A program made the position numbers and the translations under genes. 37,863 nt of DNA from Fragilaria crotonensis. Taxonomy: Eukaryota; Bacillariophyta; Fragilariophyceae; Fragilariales; Fragilariaceae. Numbering within the stretch: the stretch's first letter is position 1; every line of letters begins with the position of its first letter. The notes beneath the pieces are model-generated. The model was not told where the DNA came from. It did not search any database and worked only from the letters and a program-made list of their open reading frames with translations. The stretch is from contig JAKSYS010000611.1 of assembly GCA_022925895.1 (NCBI GenBank), forward strand, positions 1-37,863, in the 5' to 3' direction. Below are positions 12,584 through 22,179 of this stretch, piece by piece.

Positions 12584-12593
12584 TTTTTTTTTT
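12584..12593 (+). other. Poly(T) tail of LINE A
   Basis: Ten T residues on the coding strand close the element directly before the 3' target duplication. Most LINEs end in poly(A) or a short A-rich repeat. LINE B ends the same way in its own coding orientation. Confidence 0.75.
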
Positions 12594-12609
12594 GTTGTAA
12601 CAAACACCA
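12594..12609 (+). repeat. Target-site duplication of LINE A, 3' copy
   Basis: GTTGTAACAAACACCA differs by one base from 3250-3265. It is in frame with the resumed transposase gene (V-V-T-N-T). Confidence 0.8.
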
Positions 12610-15277
12610 AAAAGCCCTCTGTGTTACGCCGCGACATGGTAAACAACATACCGCCTCTTCCTGACGATGAAGAGGATTTGGGATTTGCAGTTACCGATGC
12701 ACACAGTTTGCCATGCGATGACGAAGACGCCATTTTCGACAACGAAAGCAATTGTCTTGACGTGCCTACCTTTGCTTTCCGGCCACCGCAAGAAGGTGCT
12801 GTTTTGTCCAGTAGTGGATTTATGTACACTACTCAACAAAAGTGGACCGTCGCATTGTTGAAATTACTGGACGACATAAATGCTCCTGATTACGCATTTC
12901 GTTTGATTATTGAATGGGCTTTATCCGCCAAAGATGATGGATACAGTTTTCAACCACCTGGCGGTGTTACACGGAATGCAAATGTTGATATTTTATTCAA
13001 GTCTGTACCTAATGCTCCCCTTCTTCGCCCCTCTATTCAACCCGTGCGGCGTGTTGACGGTTCCTCAAGCAACGTGATTGTTTTTGATTTTGTTCCTCAA
13101 CTTCTACGCCTGCTCCAAAACCCCAGTGTCATGAAGCCAGAAAATCTTGCTATCAACTTTAATGCTCCCCTTTTGCGTTATGAAAGTCCTGGCAATGTTC
13201 TTGGTGAAGCATTGTCTGGTAGTGTATACCGTACTGCTTATCAGCGCTTCATCAGCGACCCTTCTCGTCAGCTGTTTGTTCCTATTATTCAATGGATTGA
13301 TCGCACTTCCGTGACAGGAAATGATAGGTTTTCTTTAAAACCTTACATGTTTACGCCCGCAATTTTTACCGAATCATTTCGTCGAACATTCAAAGCTTGG
13401 GGGTATCATGGATTTCTTCCAAAATCAAAAAATTCTCAGCGCAAAACCAAACCAAAAACAAGGTGTCAACATTGGCAACTATCACGCCGAGCTTCGTGTT
13501 GTCTTAAATACATTCCGTTCTGCTGCAACAATCGTCTTGAAATATAACTCTTCCTATTGGACCTAATGGAAGCATTACGGTGGATATTGTTACGTGCATT
13601 TTGTTTGTCATCCAAGACATGCAAGAAGGCGATATGTTGTGTGGTCGATATGGACCACACACCCTTTAATTAAAGGCATTGTCGCTCCTGTGATGTCAGT
13701 TACGACGACCTTGACAATCCAGAGGTTAATTGTACCTTTCTGCTTTCTCGCAATATGGATTTTATCGCTCAAAGTGAAGACAAAGAACTCCGGTCACGTT
13801 GGTCTCAGCACAAGTTGGATAATGCATTCAATCACATGCCACTGGCTGATCCTGTACGTGGAATATTCGGCGCAACTCCTGTGGAAACCATGCACGCGTA
13901 TCGTAAGGGTATGATTGAAATGGTAACCTTTCTTGTTTTGGATAATGTTCCGGCAAGCAAAAGGCATTGCTTGACGATCTTGCATTAAAGTTTCACAAAT
14001 CTCACCGTCAAACTTGGCGAGGTGAATACCCTGCTACTGACTTCACAAATGGCATTACAAATCTGACCAAGATTAGTGCTTCAGAGCGACTCGGTTTGGT
14101 TTTGTTTGTAATCTTGGCGCAATACCATGAAGGGTGGCAAATTTTGGAATCTGCGCTGAAACAACGTACAGATACATCTCTGACTGATGTAGTGGAATTA
14201 CTCGAGGCCATGCTATGTTTTGATGCATGGCTCAACCGAGACACGTTTTGGAATTTAGAAGACGCTGAAACTGCCAAAGAATCAGCACAATTTTCTATCA
14301 AAGTACTGATGGAAATGTGCAGCAACTACCTACCCACAACAAAATCCAACCGCTGGAATTTTCCGAAATTCCACGAGTTACTGCATATTGTTGATGATAT
14401 GTCAAGGTTTGGTGCACCCACCAATTATTGTGCACAACGTCCTGAATCTCTTTTGATTGCCGCCGCAAAGCAACCAGGAAGGCGTGCCCAGAAACGTCAT
14501 CAAGGAATTGATTACGAGCTCCAAGCTGCACAACGTTTGGCTGCTTCAGGTATTATTGAAACAGTTTATGAGAGAATCTTTGACACTCCGTCGCTGTTGT
14601 CACACGAAAACATCACCCCACCAAGCACAAATTCAAACACTACGCAAGACAATAAGAAAACTGCGCAAAGCCCAATTTCGAGCATTTCACAAAGTACGGA
14701 CCTAGCTACCACTTGCACGATCCACCTCGAGCCATCGACCACTGAGCCTGGTAATGTTACTTATCGACAGTGCTGGTCAAGTACCACTAAAGTTGAGCAC
14801 TTGACTTTGCCAACCCCTTTGCTGATTTTCTTATGCGAAAAGTTTGGTCCCCGAGTTCATATTTGCACACAGTACAAACGTGATGCATTCACCTTTCGAT
14901 GTCATCCTGCTTTCCAATCTGGAAATGCAATCTATGATTGGATGTTAGTCAAATTTGAAACCAAAGCAGATGGCAATCAAGAAGCTGGTGTTGATTACTT
15001 CCCATGCAAACTTGTGGCTGTCGTATTCAATAAGGATGCTGTTGTTCCAAACGATGACGACAAATACCGACTTGTTGTTCAATGCACACTCAACCGAACT
15101 GGTGTTAAGTCTGTGTTGCTGACGGAATGGTGGTGGTCGCCTGAATATGTGATTATATCACCAGCCGCCATTTTCAATCCGTGTTTTGTTATCACCATAA
15201 AGGAAGACCAATCTATTGTGATGGAGACATTAGCATACGAGAAGTGGCCAGGAGAATTTACAAACACTAAGTATTAG
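12594..15277 (+). pseudogene. Plavaka/CACTA-like DDE transposase, main part, frameshifted
   Basis: This continues the gene begun at 3052; without LINE A the whole is about 960 codons. The stretch FVPIIQWIDRTSVTG...SLKPYMFTPAIF...FKAWGYHGFLP (13270-13420) resembles the first catalytic-Asp region of Plavaka-type transposases (DKT/DRT, then the host name-like LG/GY-LP block). Next come a possible second Asp region (DMQEGDMLCGRYGPHT near 13615) and a Cys cluster (HCRSCDVSYDDLDNPEVNC near 13680), which together suggest an inserted zinc knuckle. A helical block with VETMHAYRKGMIEMV (13885) follows and may hold the catalytic Glu. Frameshifts occur near 13435, 13540, 13665 and 13970, and a stop interrupts the second frame, so the copy as read is dead. 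The tail after 14600 is Ser/Thr-rich, then a folded-looking C-terminal domain. The family call rests on motif memory and could be another DDE superfamily. Confidence 0.55.
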
Positions 15278-15308
15278 GCACTTAAACAGAAACCGCAGCT
15301 TTTTATGT
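15278..15308. other. Narrow gap between convergent genes
   Basis: Only about 31 bp separate the stop of the plus-strand transposase (15277) from the stop of the minus-strand multidomain gene (15309). The transcripts probably overlap at their 3' ends. Confidence 0.6.
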
Positions 15309-16410
15309 TCACTTAGCCCTCTTGGACGGGAGCGTCATAGCCTGAATTCGATTCTTCTTTCCTCCCACGTATCGGAACATAAATCCTCTTCGAAAATCAA
15401 TGAAAGTGCTCTTTTCTGTTTCCGTACAAGTGCAATAGTCCAGAGCTTTTTGACATAATGGAATTGCAACAACTTCGTTAGCATCGTAAATGAATCCTCC
15501 ATGAATGGTAACCGCATGATTACTGTTGCCATCAGAAGCAAGAAGCACACCCACGAATACCACAGTCTCGTTCAATTCATTTTTCCAATCGAAATGTCGT
15601 GGCTTCCAGGCTGGCTGTAACCACTTTGGAAGTACCTCCGAGGCGTAGGTCATAACCTTCTTCAATGCATTAACTGTTCCATGGGCCAACTTTTCTTTTC
15701 CATACTCAGCGATCTTCGTAGCTTCATTGACAAATCCCAGCTCGAATAATGCACTAGCAAAGGAATTTGATACGCATAGATCTTCCCCCTCGTTTTGGAC
15801 AAAATGCACTTTTGGAGCGCCTGTTACCGTCAAATCAGGATGTTGGTCCAGTGATGACTTCTTCCAATCTCCAACAGGTATGTCAACGAATCCTGTTCGA
15901 GTCTCTTTAAGTTCGTTCAGAAATTTTGTTGGAAGTACATTATCAAGAAAATCCAAGTCTTTCTTGACTCGTTTTCCGTCGGCGTTTACCACGCTCCAAT
16001 GAGGAGGAACAGTTATATCTTTTCGTGGAACTTCTTTCTTTTTCGGTTTTTGTTTCTGTGGGAGCGTTTGACGGGTAGGTCCTCTTTCTGTGTCTCTCTC
16101 ATCTCTATGACTTTGTCATAATCAAGAATGTTTCGAGTCTGTTCTGGAACAAATTTTACTCGCGTGATTTTCTTGTTCTCCAGAAACACTTCCATATCAG
16201 CTGGAATCGGAAAATACCTCCCATCGGACTCGAGGTTTAGCACATGGTTGATGACATCGTTAGCAAATCCTGCTTCCTTCCTGAACCACTCTTCTGTGAC
16301 TGGGATATGTTTTCCACGTTATCACCCTCGTCGTCCGTGTACTGCACGCGCCACGAATTTGTTTTCGGAACGCACATACTTAACGCCAGTTACTAACATA
16401 GCCTCGTCAA
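15309..16410 (-). pseudogene. Minus-strand multidomain gene, C-terminal papain-like part
   Basis: This is the last part of the minus gene that begins near 32327. The final frame, counted from a methionine at 15992, has 227 residues. It holds a putative cysteine-protease core: Cys73 in DLCVSNSFASAL, His159 in SNHAVTIHGG, and Asp170/Asn172 in FIYDANE. Cys-helix followed much later by HAV.I...IYDAN is the order expected of papain-like folds. Upstream, in other frames (16013-16410), is a segment with VKYVRSENKFVARAV and EVFLENKKITRVKF, which I do not recognise. A basic stretch follows it (RNKNRKRKK near 16040). Frameshifts lie near 16005, 16300, 16340 and 16400. The protease assignment is an inference from motif spacing and has not been tested by alignment. 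Confidence 0.45.
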
Positions 16411-17570
16411 AAGGTAATCATTTTCGAATTGTCTACGGAAATGTCGTCTTTCTTTCTTCATTGCCTTGAGCAGTTCTGTGTAGTACAACTTGATGATTTC
16501 CTTCTGACTTGTAGATTTCGCTTCTTCCACACTCGAGGTCATGATCTGGCGATACCACTGCAGGTCCATTTGGTGTTGCTCATTCGAACTCCAGTTCCAT
16601 TCAAGGAACCGCTTTTCAACGTACACATCCATTGCATTTGTGTCAATTGGTCTAACTTCATTGCATTTTTCCCACTTTTCGTAATATGCAACAAGCAATT
16701 CCTGAGCAAACGGAGGCGACTCTTGTTCCAATAAGTTTGCTTGACTTTTCGGTTCCATTTCGAGTACTTCTTGAATTCCGAAAAAATGATTAGGATCACC
16801 ACGTCCGACATCTTTCCAGTTTGCTTCCCACGTATTGAATTCCAGCATATCATCTGTTGGTATTTCTAACCAAGGAAGATCTTCTCGTTTCAGCTTCGTT
16901 TGCTGGAACGATTCATGTGCATTTTGTTGAATGGAATTTGTCAACTCACGTCCACTCAACTTTCTCTTCTTGCTTTTTTTACGATAGCTTTTTTCTTGCT
17001 CGTGCACACTGTCTGATTCGGTAGGAAGTTTAGTTAGCTCCATTTGCCCGTCTTCGTGCATGGGATCATCTGCGTCCTTCGGAAATTGAGATAGCTCCAT
17101 TTGCCTGTGTTCTTGATCGTGCACACTGGCTGTGTCGGGAGCAAAGTGAGATAGCTCGGCATCTGTTGGAAATTGATATAGCTCCATTTGCCCGTCTTCC
17201 TGCACGGGATCATCGGTGTTTGTCGGAAATTGAGAATGTTCTATTTGATCCACAACAGTTTCACCTTGTTGTGGACCGTTGTCCTTGGTTTCTGTACTTT
17301 CTTTTTCATCCGCAAGCTTCACTTCAAGGTCAATGAGGAAATCCATTTCGGATCCATTTCCAACTTCAGGAACTTCATTTTCTCAATTCCTTTTTGGTCC
17401 ACATATTCTTTGTTCGACGATTCTTCATCCTCCGAATCCGACGAATCAGTTGATGGGTCCTCATTTGTTTCTTCACTATGTGTCCCTAGCAGTTCTAAAA
17501 GGGTTGAAGCTGCCCTGTCCTTTTCCCCTTCTTCGTGATGCTGAAAATCATTGTGAGGCCATCTGAGCAA
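16393..17570 (-). pseudogene. Minus-strand multidomain gene, acidic repeat region
   Basis: Two overlapping frames, switching near 17340, carry the region between the Ulp1 domain and the C-terminal domain. The first is very acidic (EETNEDPSTDSSDSEDEESS near 17430). The next contains a degenerate repeat built on EDGQMELxxFPTDxD, at least four times between 17020 and 17240. A basic cluster (RKKSKKRKL near 16970) could be a nuclear localisation signal. The remainder (16393-16930) looks folded and Trp-rich (EFNTWEANWKDV, FLEWNWSSNEQ) without a known motif. No separate start is needed because coding sense runs in from the Ulp1 part. I infer a linker or docking region. Confidence 0.45.
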
Positions 17571-18072
17571 GGCTTTGTTTTTTCGTAGCCAGTTTGATTG
17601 CTGTGCATCTCTTCAGTGGGACGAACTGAAACCCTTCTTGGTATAGTAATCCAATACAATTCTGCAAGTCGATCAAAAAGTACAAAGAATTCCTCCCGCA
17701 GATTTGCCAGGTAACAATCTTTTCTGAATTACCGGTCAATTTATTGTTGTGTAATGTTCTTGGAAAATCGATGAAAAACTCAGGCTTATCGTCTGCTGCC
17801 ACACCCTCAATCTCCTCAATAAATATATTGTAACGAGCAAAGGTTTTGCAGTACCTTTCATCATGCTCATTATTTTTCCCAACAACGTCACGGAGAATTG
17901 TGGCAACTGCAGCAAGAACACCGAACGCACAATTGTGTGTATCTATCTGCTTTGGTAACCAGCGCCGCCCAGTAATCCTCATGGCCGGGAAGTACCGAGT
18001 ACCCCTCAAATAATGTTTTGAAGACGAATGAAAAACTTCGAGCATTTTCATTGGAACATCTTTAAATGAGGG
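17548..18072 (-). pseudogene. Ulp1/C48-like protease, C-terminal half with nucleophile Cys
   Basis: Reading on the minus strand from the DIRS junction (18072), the frame contains KQIDTHNCAFGVLAAVATIL. The Gln (17949-17947) and Cys (17931-17929), six residues apart, match the oxyanion Gln and nucleophile Cys of Ulp1/SENP peptidases (Q-x5-C, here QIDTHNC). The catalytic His and the candidate Asp lie on the far side of the DIRS-like insertion, at 24736 and 24697. The junction codons are continuous: the Ala codon ending at 24563 is followed by the Pro codon at 18072-18070 if 18073-24562 is removed. Ulp1 enzymes process SUMO precursors and remove SUMO. Transposon copies are known, but their substrate is not predictable from this sequence. 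The frame ends with a stop near 17548, where a shift leads into the acidic region. Confidence 0.65.
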
Positions 18073-18073
18073 G

Positions 18074-18230
18074 GATTAACTAGAGTAGTGTCTTTGTCGA
18101 TTCGAGTTCGTTCGGATTGTGAGCAATTCGTATCTTGTGTTGTGTTGTGTCGTGGTGTTCGTCTGTCTGTGTCTCGTGTTCGTCTGTCTGATGGCGACTG
18201 CCCGTCCTTTCCCGATCTTCGGACATGCCA
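18074..18230. repeat. 157-bp terminal direct repeat of the DIRS-like element, left copy
   Basis: Identical by eye to 24406-24562 and in the same orientation. It begins GATTAACTAGAG and ends CGGACATGCCA, and contains short TGTG and GTCTGTCTG repeats. As the 3' end of the minus-strand element it may hold the end-recombination site. Confidence 0.9.
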
Positions 18231-18594
18231 CGAAATAAATTCCGAGTCTTGTCCAAATTTCTCTAAGTCCGTTTAGTCGGATGAGTCGTCTGCTTCGTGG
18301 TTTCGTCGTACCGTTGTCTCGCACTGTCGCGTCGATTCGTGTGTTGTCTGTGGTCATTCTCGTTTCTCTTTGTGCTCGTGAGACTAGTAGAAATAAATAG
18401 ATGGCATCGGAATCTGGTCCTAATAGTTTTGTCTCTCTCTGGTTCGTCTCGCGGTGTCGGTCCCGTGATAGTTATCTAGCGGGGTCCGTCGCGCGATTGT
18501 GAGTCGACCTGGTTTCCGCCATTTTCCGGTTGTCGTTCGTCCGCAGAATCTGGGGCGATCGTGTAGAAAGATTGTCGACTCGTCATGCGTGCGG
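18231..18594. other. DIRS-like 3' non-coding region
   Basis: About 364 bp between the recombinase stop and the left repeat. I see no open frame of note, no inverted copy of the terminal repeat and no second copy of any flanking block, so the B1-A2-B2 arrangement of split-repeat elements is not apparent. Confidence 0.4.
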
Positions 18595-19700
18595 CTACTC
18601 GAGTGTCGAGTCCGGCACTTGAATTCGGAGGTATCTCATGAACGTCTGGCTTCGCCACCCCACCATCTGAATCGTCTCACTTGGAACTCCGGCGAGGTGC
18701 ATGGCCATCGCGGCGCCTGATCTGATCGAGTGAGTGCCGATGCCACTCGCCTGGAGGCCAAGCCTCTCCTCCCTGCGAGTCGTCGCCATCCTGAGCTGCC
18801 TCAGTATGGACTTGGAAGAGATGTGTTGGGGTTCGTCTGAGTCCTGCGTCCTGACGGCGTTAATCTTCGGGTTCGTCCGTGAATGGCAATCGTAACTCCG
18901 TACCCTCGTCGTCAGGTCCGCTAGCACGCGGACGGGGCAGATGTCCGTTTGTCCCTGCCTGTCGTTTCGATGCTGAGTCACTGTCGCGCCTTTGTCCCCG
19001 TTCTTTGTCGCCGGAAGGTGATCGACACGGTGTCGGCATTCTCCAGTTGTCCTCGGTCGGTTGTCTGCAGGTCCTGTCCCTTCTGTCGGAAACGAACGTC
19101 GTCCACTCTGATCACTGATGTCGTCCGTCGGCTTCCGACATCGGAATATTCGCACGACCTCATGGCGAAAAAGAACGCGACCACCACAAGTTGTCCAATA
19201 GCGATGTCCGTCTCGTTTCTTGCCCAGGATCGAACCTTTCGAATCACCTCTAACGGCAGCGCCTGCTGTGGGGTAGGTCCTGGGTCCGTCGGCGTAACGT
19301 TTCAGTTGTAAAGCCAGAAGGGGTCGAGTCGTCCGGCGGCGTCGTGGATTGGGCTCTCAAATTTGTTAAGCCTGAAGGCCTGAGCCACACCGTCGAGGGT
19401 GGCACGAATGGAACCGGACAAGGGTCCATTGCCAGCTTCCTGAGGTTGTCGGGAGCGAAGCCGTCCGTCCCGAAGGGCGGCGGCGAAGCAGGCGAACGTT
19501 CTGCTTTCGCTTCGTCCGAGTCCTTGAGAAAAGGCTCCTCCGACTCCGTCGATTCGTCCGAGGAATCTTTCGTAACAGCGCCAGCTGCTATCGCGCTTGG
19601 CACGGGTTGAGTCGGCAAGAGCTGCGTTTGGGCAGCAGCTGCAGCCAGCCTCCAATCTGCGAAATAAGGGCTGGCCGCAAAGGGATGATCCTGAAGTTCT
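18595..19700 (-). pseudogene. Tyrosine recombinase of the DIRS-like element
   Basis: The coding sense is spread over several frames on the minus strand and ends at the stop at 18595. The catalytic residues are visible. An Arg lies in FFFAMRSCEYSDV (near 19170). A basic motif is at the turn near 19010 (SITFRRQ, then KNGDKGATVTQHR after a frame change). The H-x-x-R box is THSIRSGAAMAMHLAG (near 18710). GWRS follows, and the presumed nucleophile Tyr is in FMRYLR near 18625. The upstream part (19300-19700) looks like the N-terminal core-binding domain, with GSIRATLDGVAQAFRLNKF. The enzyme would integrate the circular cDNA by strand exchange, which explains the lack of a target duplication. At least two frameshifts interrupt it. 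The N-terminal boundary is approximate. Confidence 0.75.
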
Positions 19701-21800
19701 GTGGAACAAACGGTGAGCAGTTTTTCGTGATCAAGTCTGTCAGTGCCGCGTCGTCTAGAGCGAAATCTCGGGAGAGCATGTCCGCCACCTTGTTCTCTTT
19801 CCTGGGAACCACTGCGTGTAGTGGTCTATCTCGTGCGTGAGGCAGAAATCAGCGAACGCTCGGGCTATCGTCAGGTGAAGCGGACAATCGTCGTTGAAGT
19901 TCGACTTAGCAAGCCATCCCGCTGCTGAGGTGCTGTCTCCTGACTGAGCAGAACGTCTTCGTCCGTCCACGCGGCCCCTTCGTGGAATTCCACGATCATC
20001 CCCACAAAGGCAGCAAGGAACTCGAGAGTGTTTAGGGTCGCTCGCCCCAGCAGGTGCTCTGGTAGCTGATATCGCCACGCCAGGCCGCTCTTGAGGCAGT
20101 AGCCTCCGATGCCTTGTGGGCATGCGTCCACCCTCACTATGCGCGTCGGCCACCGGCAAACCAGCCTGTTGATCGAGATACCTCGCGACGCCTTCTGAAG
20201 GAAAGCCTTCCACAGAATCAGGTCGTCCAGTTGGGGTTTGGTCAGTCTCGCCTTCCCGGCCTGCTTCGAACGCTCGCAGGCCTTGTATAGCCTTCCCATA
20301 AAGTGTCTTGCGTAAGGGATGACGTAGGCGGCGTGGCTAAAACGTCCGAGGGTCGTCTCTAGGTCTCTCGTCGTCACGAAGGCATGTCTGTGCGTCAGCA
20401 TCCTGTCAACGGCTTGCGTCCAGCTCATGTGCTTATCGTGAGGCAGTGCGACGACGAAGCGGCGTGTCCACGATCCATCCGAGGATCATCTTCCTCTCGG
20501 ATGGTTTGGCCTCGGCCAGGAACTTTGGGATCGCAAGGATATCGTCTCTGGGAAAAGTCTCCTTAACCTCGGGGTCGCAAGGCCTCCCGACCAGGTGGAG
20601 CGCCAGCGGATCGCGGCAGCGCTCTTTCTGCGTCGCGGGGTTGAAGGCCCCAAAATGTCGTCCAGGTAGCAGTCGAAGCGAGGGAGGTCGTCGTAGGGTG
20701 GATAGTTCACTGCGAAGTAGTCCGCCTTGCCGAAAACACTCATTTTGTCGACCGACCCTTTGTCATTGTCCACTGCCCCTTCGGTGTCCAGGAGGTGCTG
20801 GTGCGGCGAGTGGTAGACGCTCGGATCCCAGTCGTCCCTGCGGACAAGGTCGTTTGCCAAGTCCGTGATCATCTCCGACACGTCGCTCCATTGCGATGGG
20901 TTTGGCGCTCCACCGAACGTCATCCTCAGCGCCACTAACAGCAGGTCGTCGATACTCGTGCAGGACTTCATGGCTGTGGCTGCTTTGAGATGGATTCGTC
21001 TGTAGGCGGATTTGCAGTCGACCTTCGTCATCCAGATAGGCTCGTCTGGCCATAGTTGGCGCAGGAACGAGATGTGGTACATGAGTCTGCTGAATGCTTT
21101 TCCGAAACGTGCTTCTGTCAGTTGGGATGTGTCCACGCGTTCATTTACGCTTCGTCCTGCCACTCCGCTCGGGCTGAATGACTGGTCATGTGTCAGTCGG
21201 AGTTTCTCTATTGAATTTCCTTTCTCGTCGATCGACGTCTGCGCGACCATCCCCAGAGGCGCGACCTCGCATCCCTTGATCTCTAAGGCGGCTTCGCGGC
21301 AGTGGTAGCTGCCAACCCTTGAGGCTTCGTCCTTCAGCATGGATATCAACTTTGCCTCGTGGCCTCGGGCCGATTTGTGATTGCCGCGAGCTAAGTTGGC
21401 GCGCACGTCCGCGAGGCGGTCAGAATCCGAGATCTCGCGAAGCGGAACTCGGCCCCTTCGGAGATGCGCTCCTGAAAACGCGGCCAGAGGGGTGGGCGGA
21501 CAGGAGCGGGGCGAGAAGTTCGGTGGGGCGAAACTCGGATCCCGGCGTCAGGGCGCTGAACGGCTGGGCCCGAAGGGCGGCGTCGAGGTCGAGGGCGTAC
21601 CGTTTGAGCACCGCGAGGTTGTGGCGGGCGGCGTCGTGCGTCCAGTCGAAGCGAAACTCCGTCGCGTGGGTGCGCGGTTGGCCGGAGTGCAAAATAGTGG
21701 CAAGGGCATCGGCCAGGCGTGGTTCGGGAGTCGGGAACGGCGAGTCGACGTTCGGGAGCGGATCGTCGGCAATGGCACCAACGATGGGAACTTACCGGGA
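19590..21800 (-). pseudogene. Reverse transcriptase-RNase H of the DIRS-like element
   Basis: The start is not certain; coding sense is visible from about 21800. The main reverse transcriptase frame (21406-20486) has motif A WMTKVDCKSAYRRIHL (Asp at residue 130 of that frame), motif B LRMTFGGAPNPSQW (near 164) and motif C FDCYLDDILG (YLDD at 247-250). After a frameshift near 20650 comes the connection region, then RNase H: RVDACPQGIGGY (near 20130), NTLEFLAAF (near 20020), GDSTSAAGWLAKSNF (near 19920) and KENKVADMLSRDF (near 19780). Together these supply the usual D-E-D-D residues. The YLDD box, RNase H order and position before a tyrosine recombinase are characteristic of DIRS elements. Frame changes near 21410, 20650, 19950 and 19810 disable it as read. 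Confidence 0.8.
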
Positions 21801-22179
21801 AGCGGGCGTGGCGTGTCTGCGAGGGCTGATGTCGGCGCGTCGTGGGCGTCTCCGGGCGACAATGCGCGCGCCACGGAGTGGTCGGTCGGTGGCGAGTCGA
21901 GGGCGGGAGCGTAGCGCTCCAGGCCCGACTTCGTTTCGTGACGGGTCGTCGCGGGCTGGCGAGATGCGGGCGTCGGCGACGTGGCGGGGCGAGAAGGTTC
22001 GTGCGCGTGGGTTCCCGCGGGACTGTCTCGGGCGGCAGATTCCGATAAAGTCCGGGGCGTCCTACGTGGCGTCTGTTGTGGAACTCGGCCGTCGACCGTT
22101 CCTGGTCGAACGCCCATTGCGACGGCTGTGCGACGAAGGCGGGCTGGAAGTAAGCAGATGCAGAGGGTCCTAATTTTGT

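Larger units (their letters stand above)
3266..12593 (+). mobile_element. LINE A: near full-length non-LTR retrotransposon
   Basis: The 9,328-bp insertion lies between 16-bp target duplications inside the transposase gene. It has a short 5' leader (about 100 bp), ORF1 with a coiled coil, ORF2 (endonuclease, reverse transcriptase, RNase H, C-terminal Cys/His motif), a 3' UTR of about 104 bp and a terminal run of ten T on the coding strand. This is the layout of APE-type LINEs with RNase H. The clade cannot be assigned by eye. At least five frameshifts in the two ORFs mean this copy as written is inactive, or the assembly contains indels. It is orientated with the gene it interrupts. A diverged relative is LINE B. 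Confidence 0.9.

Noticed and set aside
18088-18276. Short plus-strand ORFs inside the two 157-bp repeats
   Set aside because: They arise from the repeat sequence, are low-complexity (Ser/Val/Cys) and oppose the direction of the element.
21319-22173. Plus-strand frame of 284 codons over the DIRS-like gag/RT junction
   Set aside because: It is an antisense shadow in a G+C-rich region: Arg/Gly/Ser-rich, no motif, and the minus strand carries the conserved domains.
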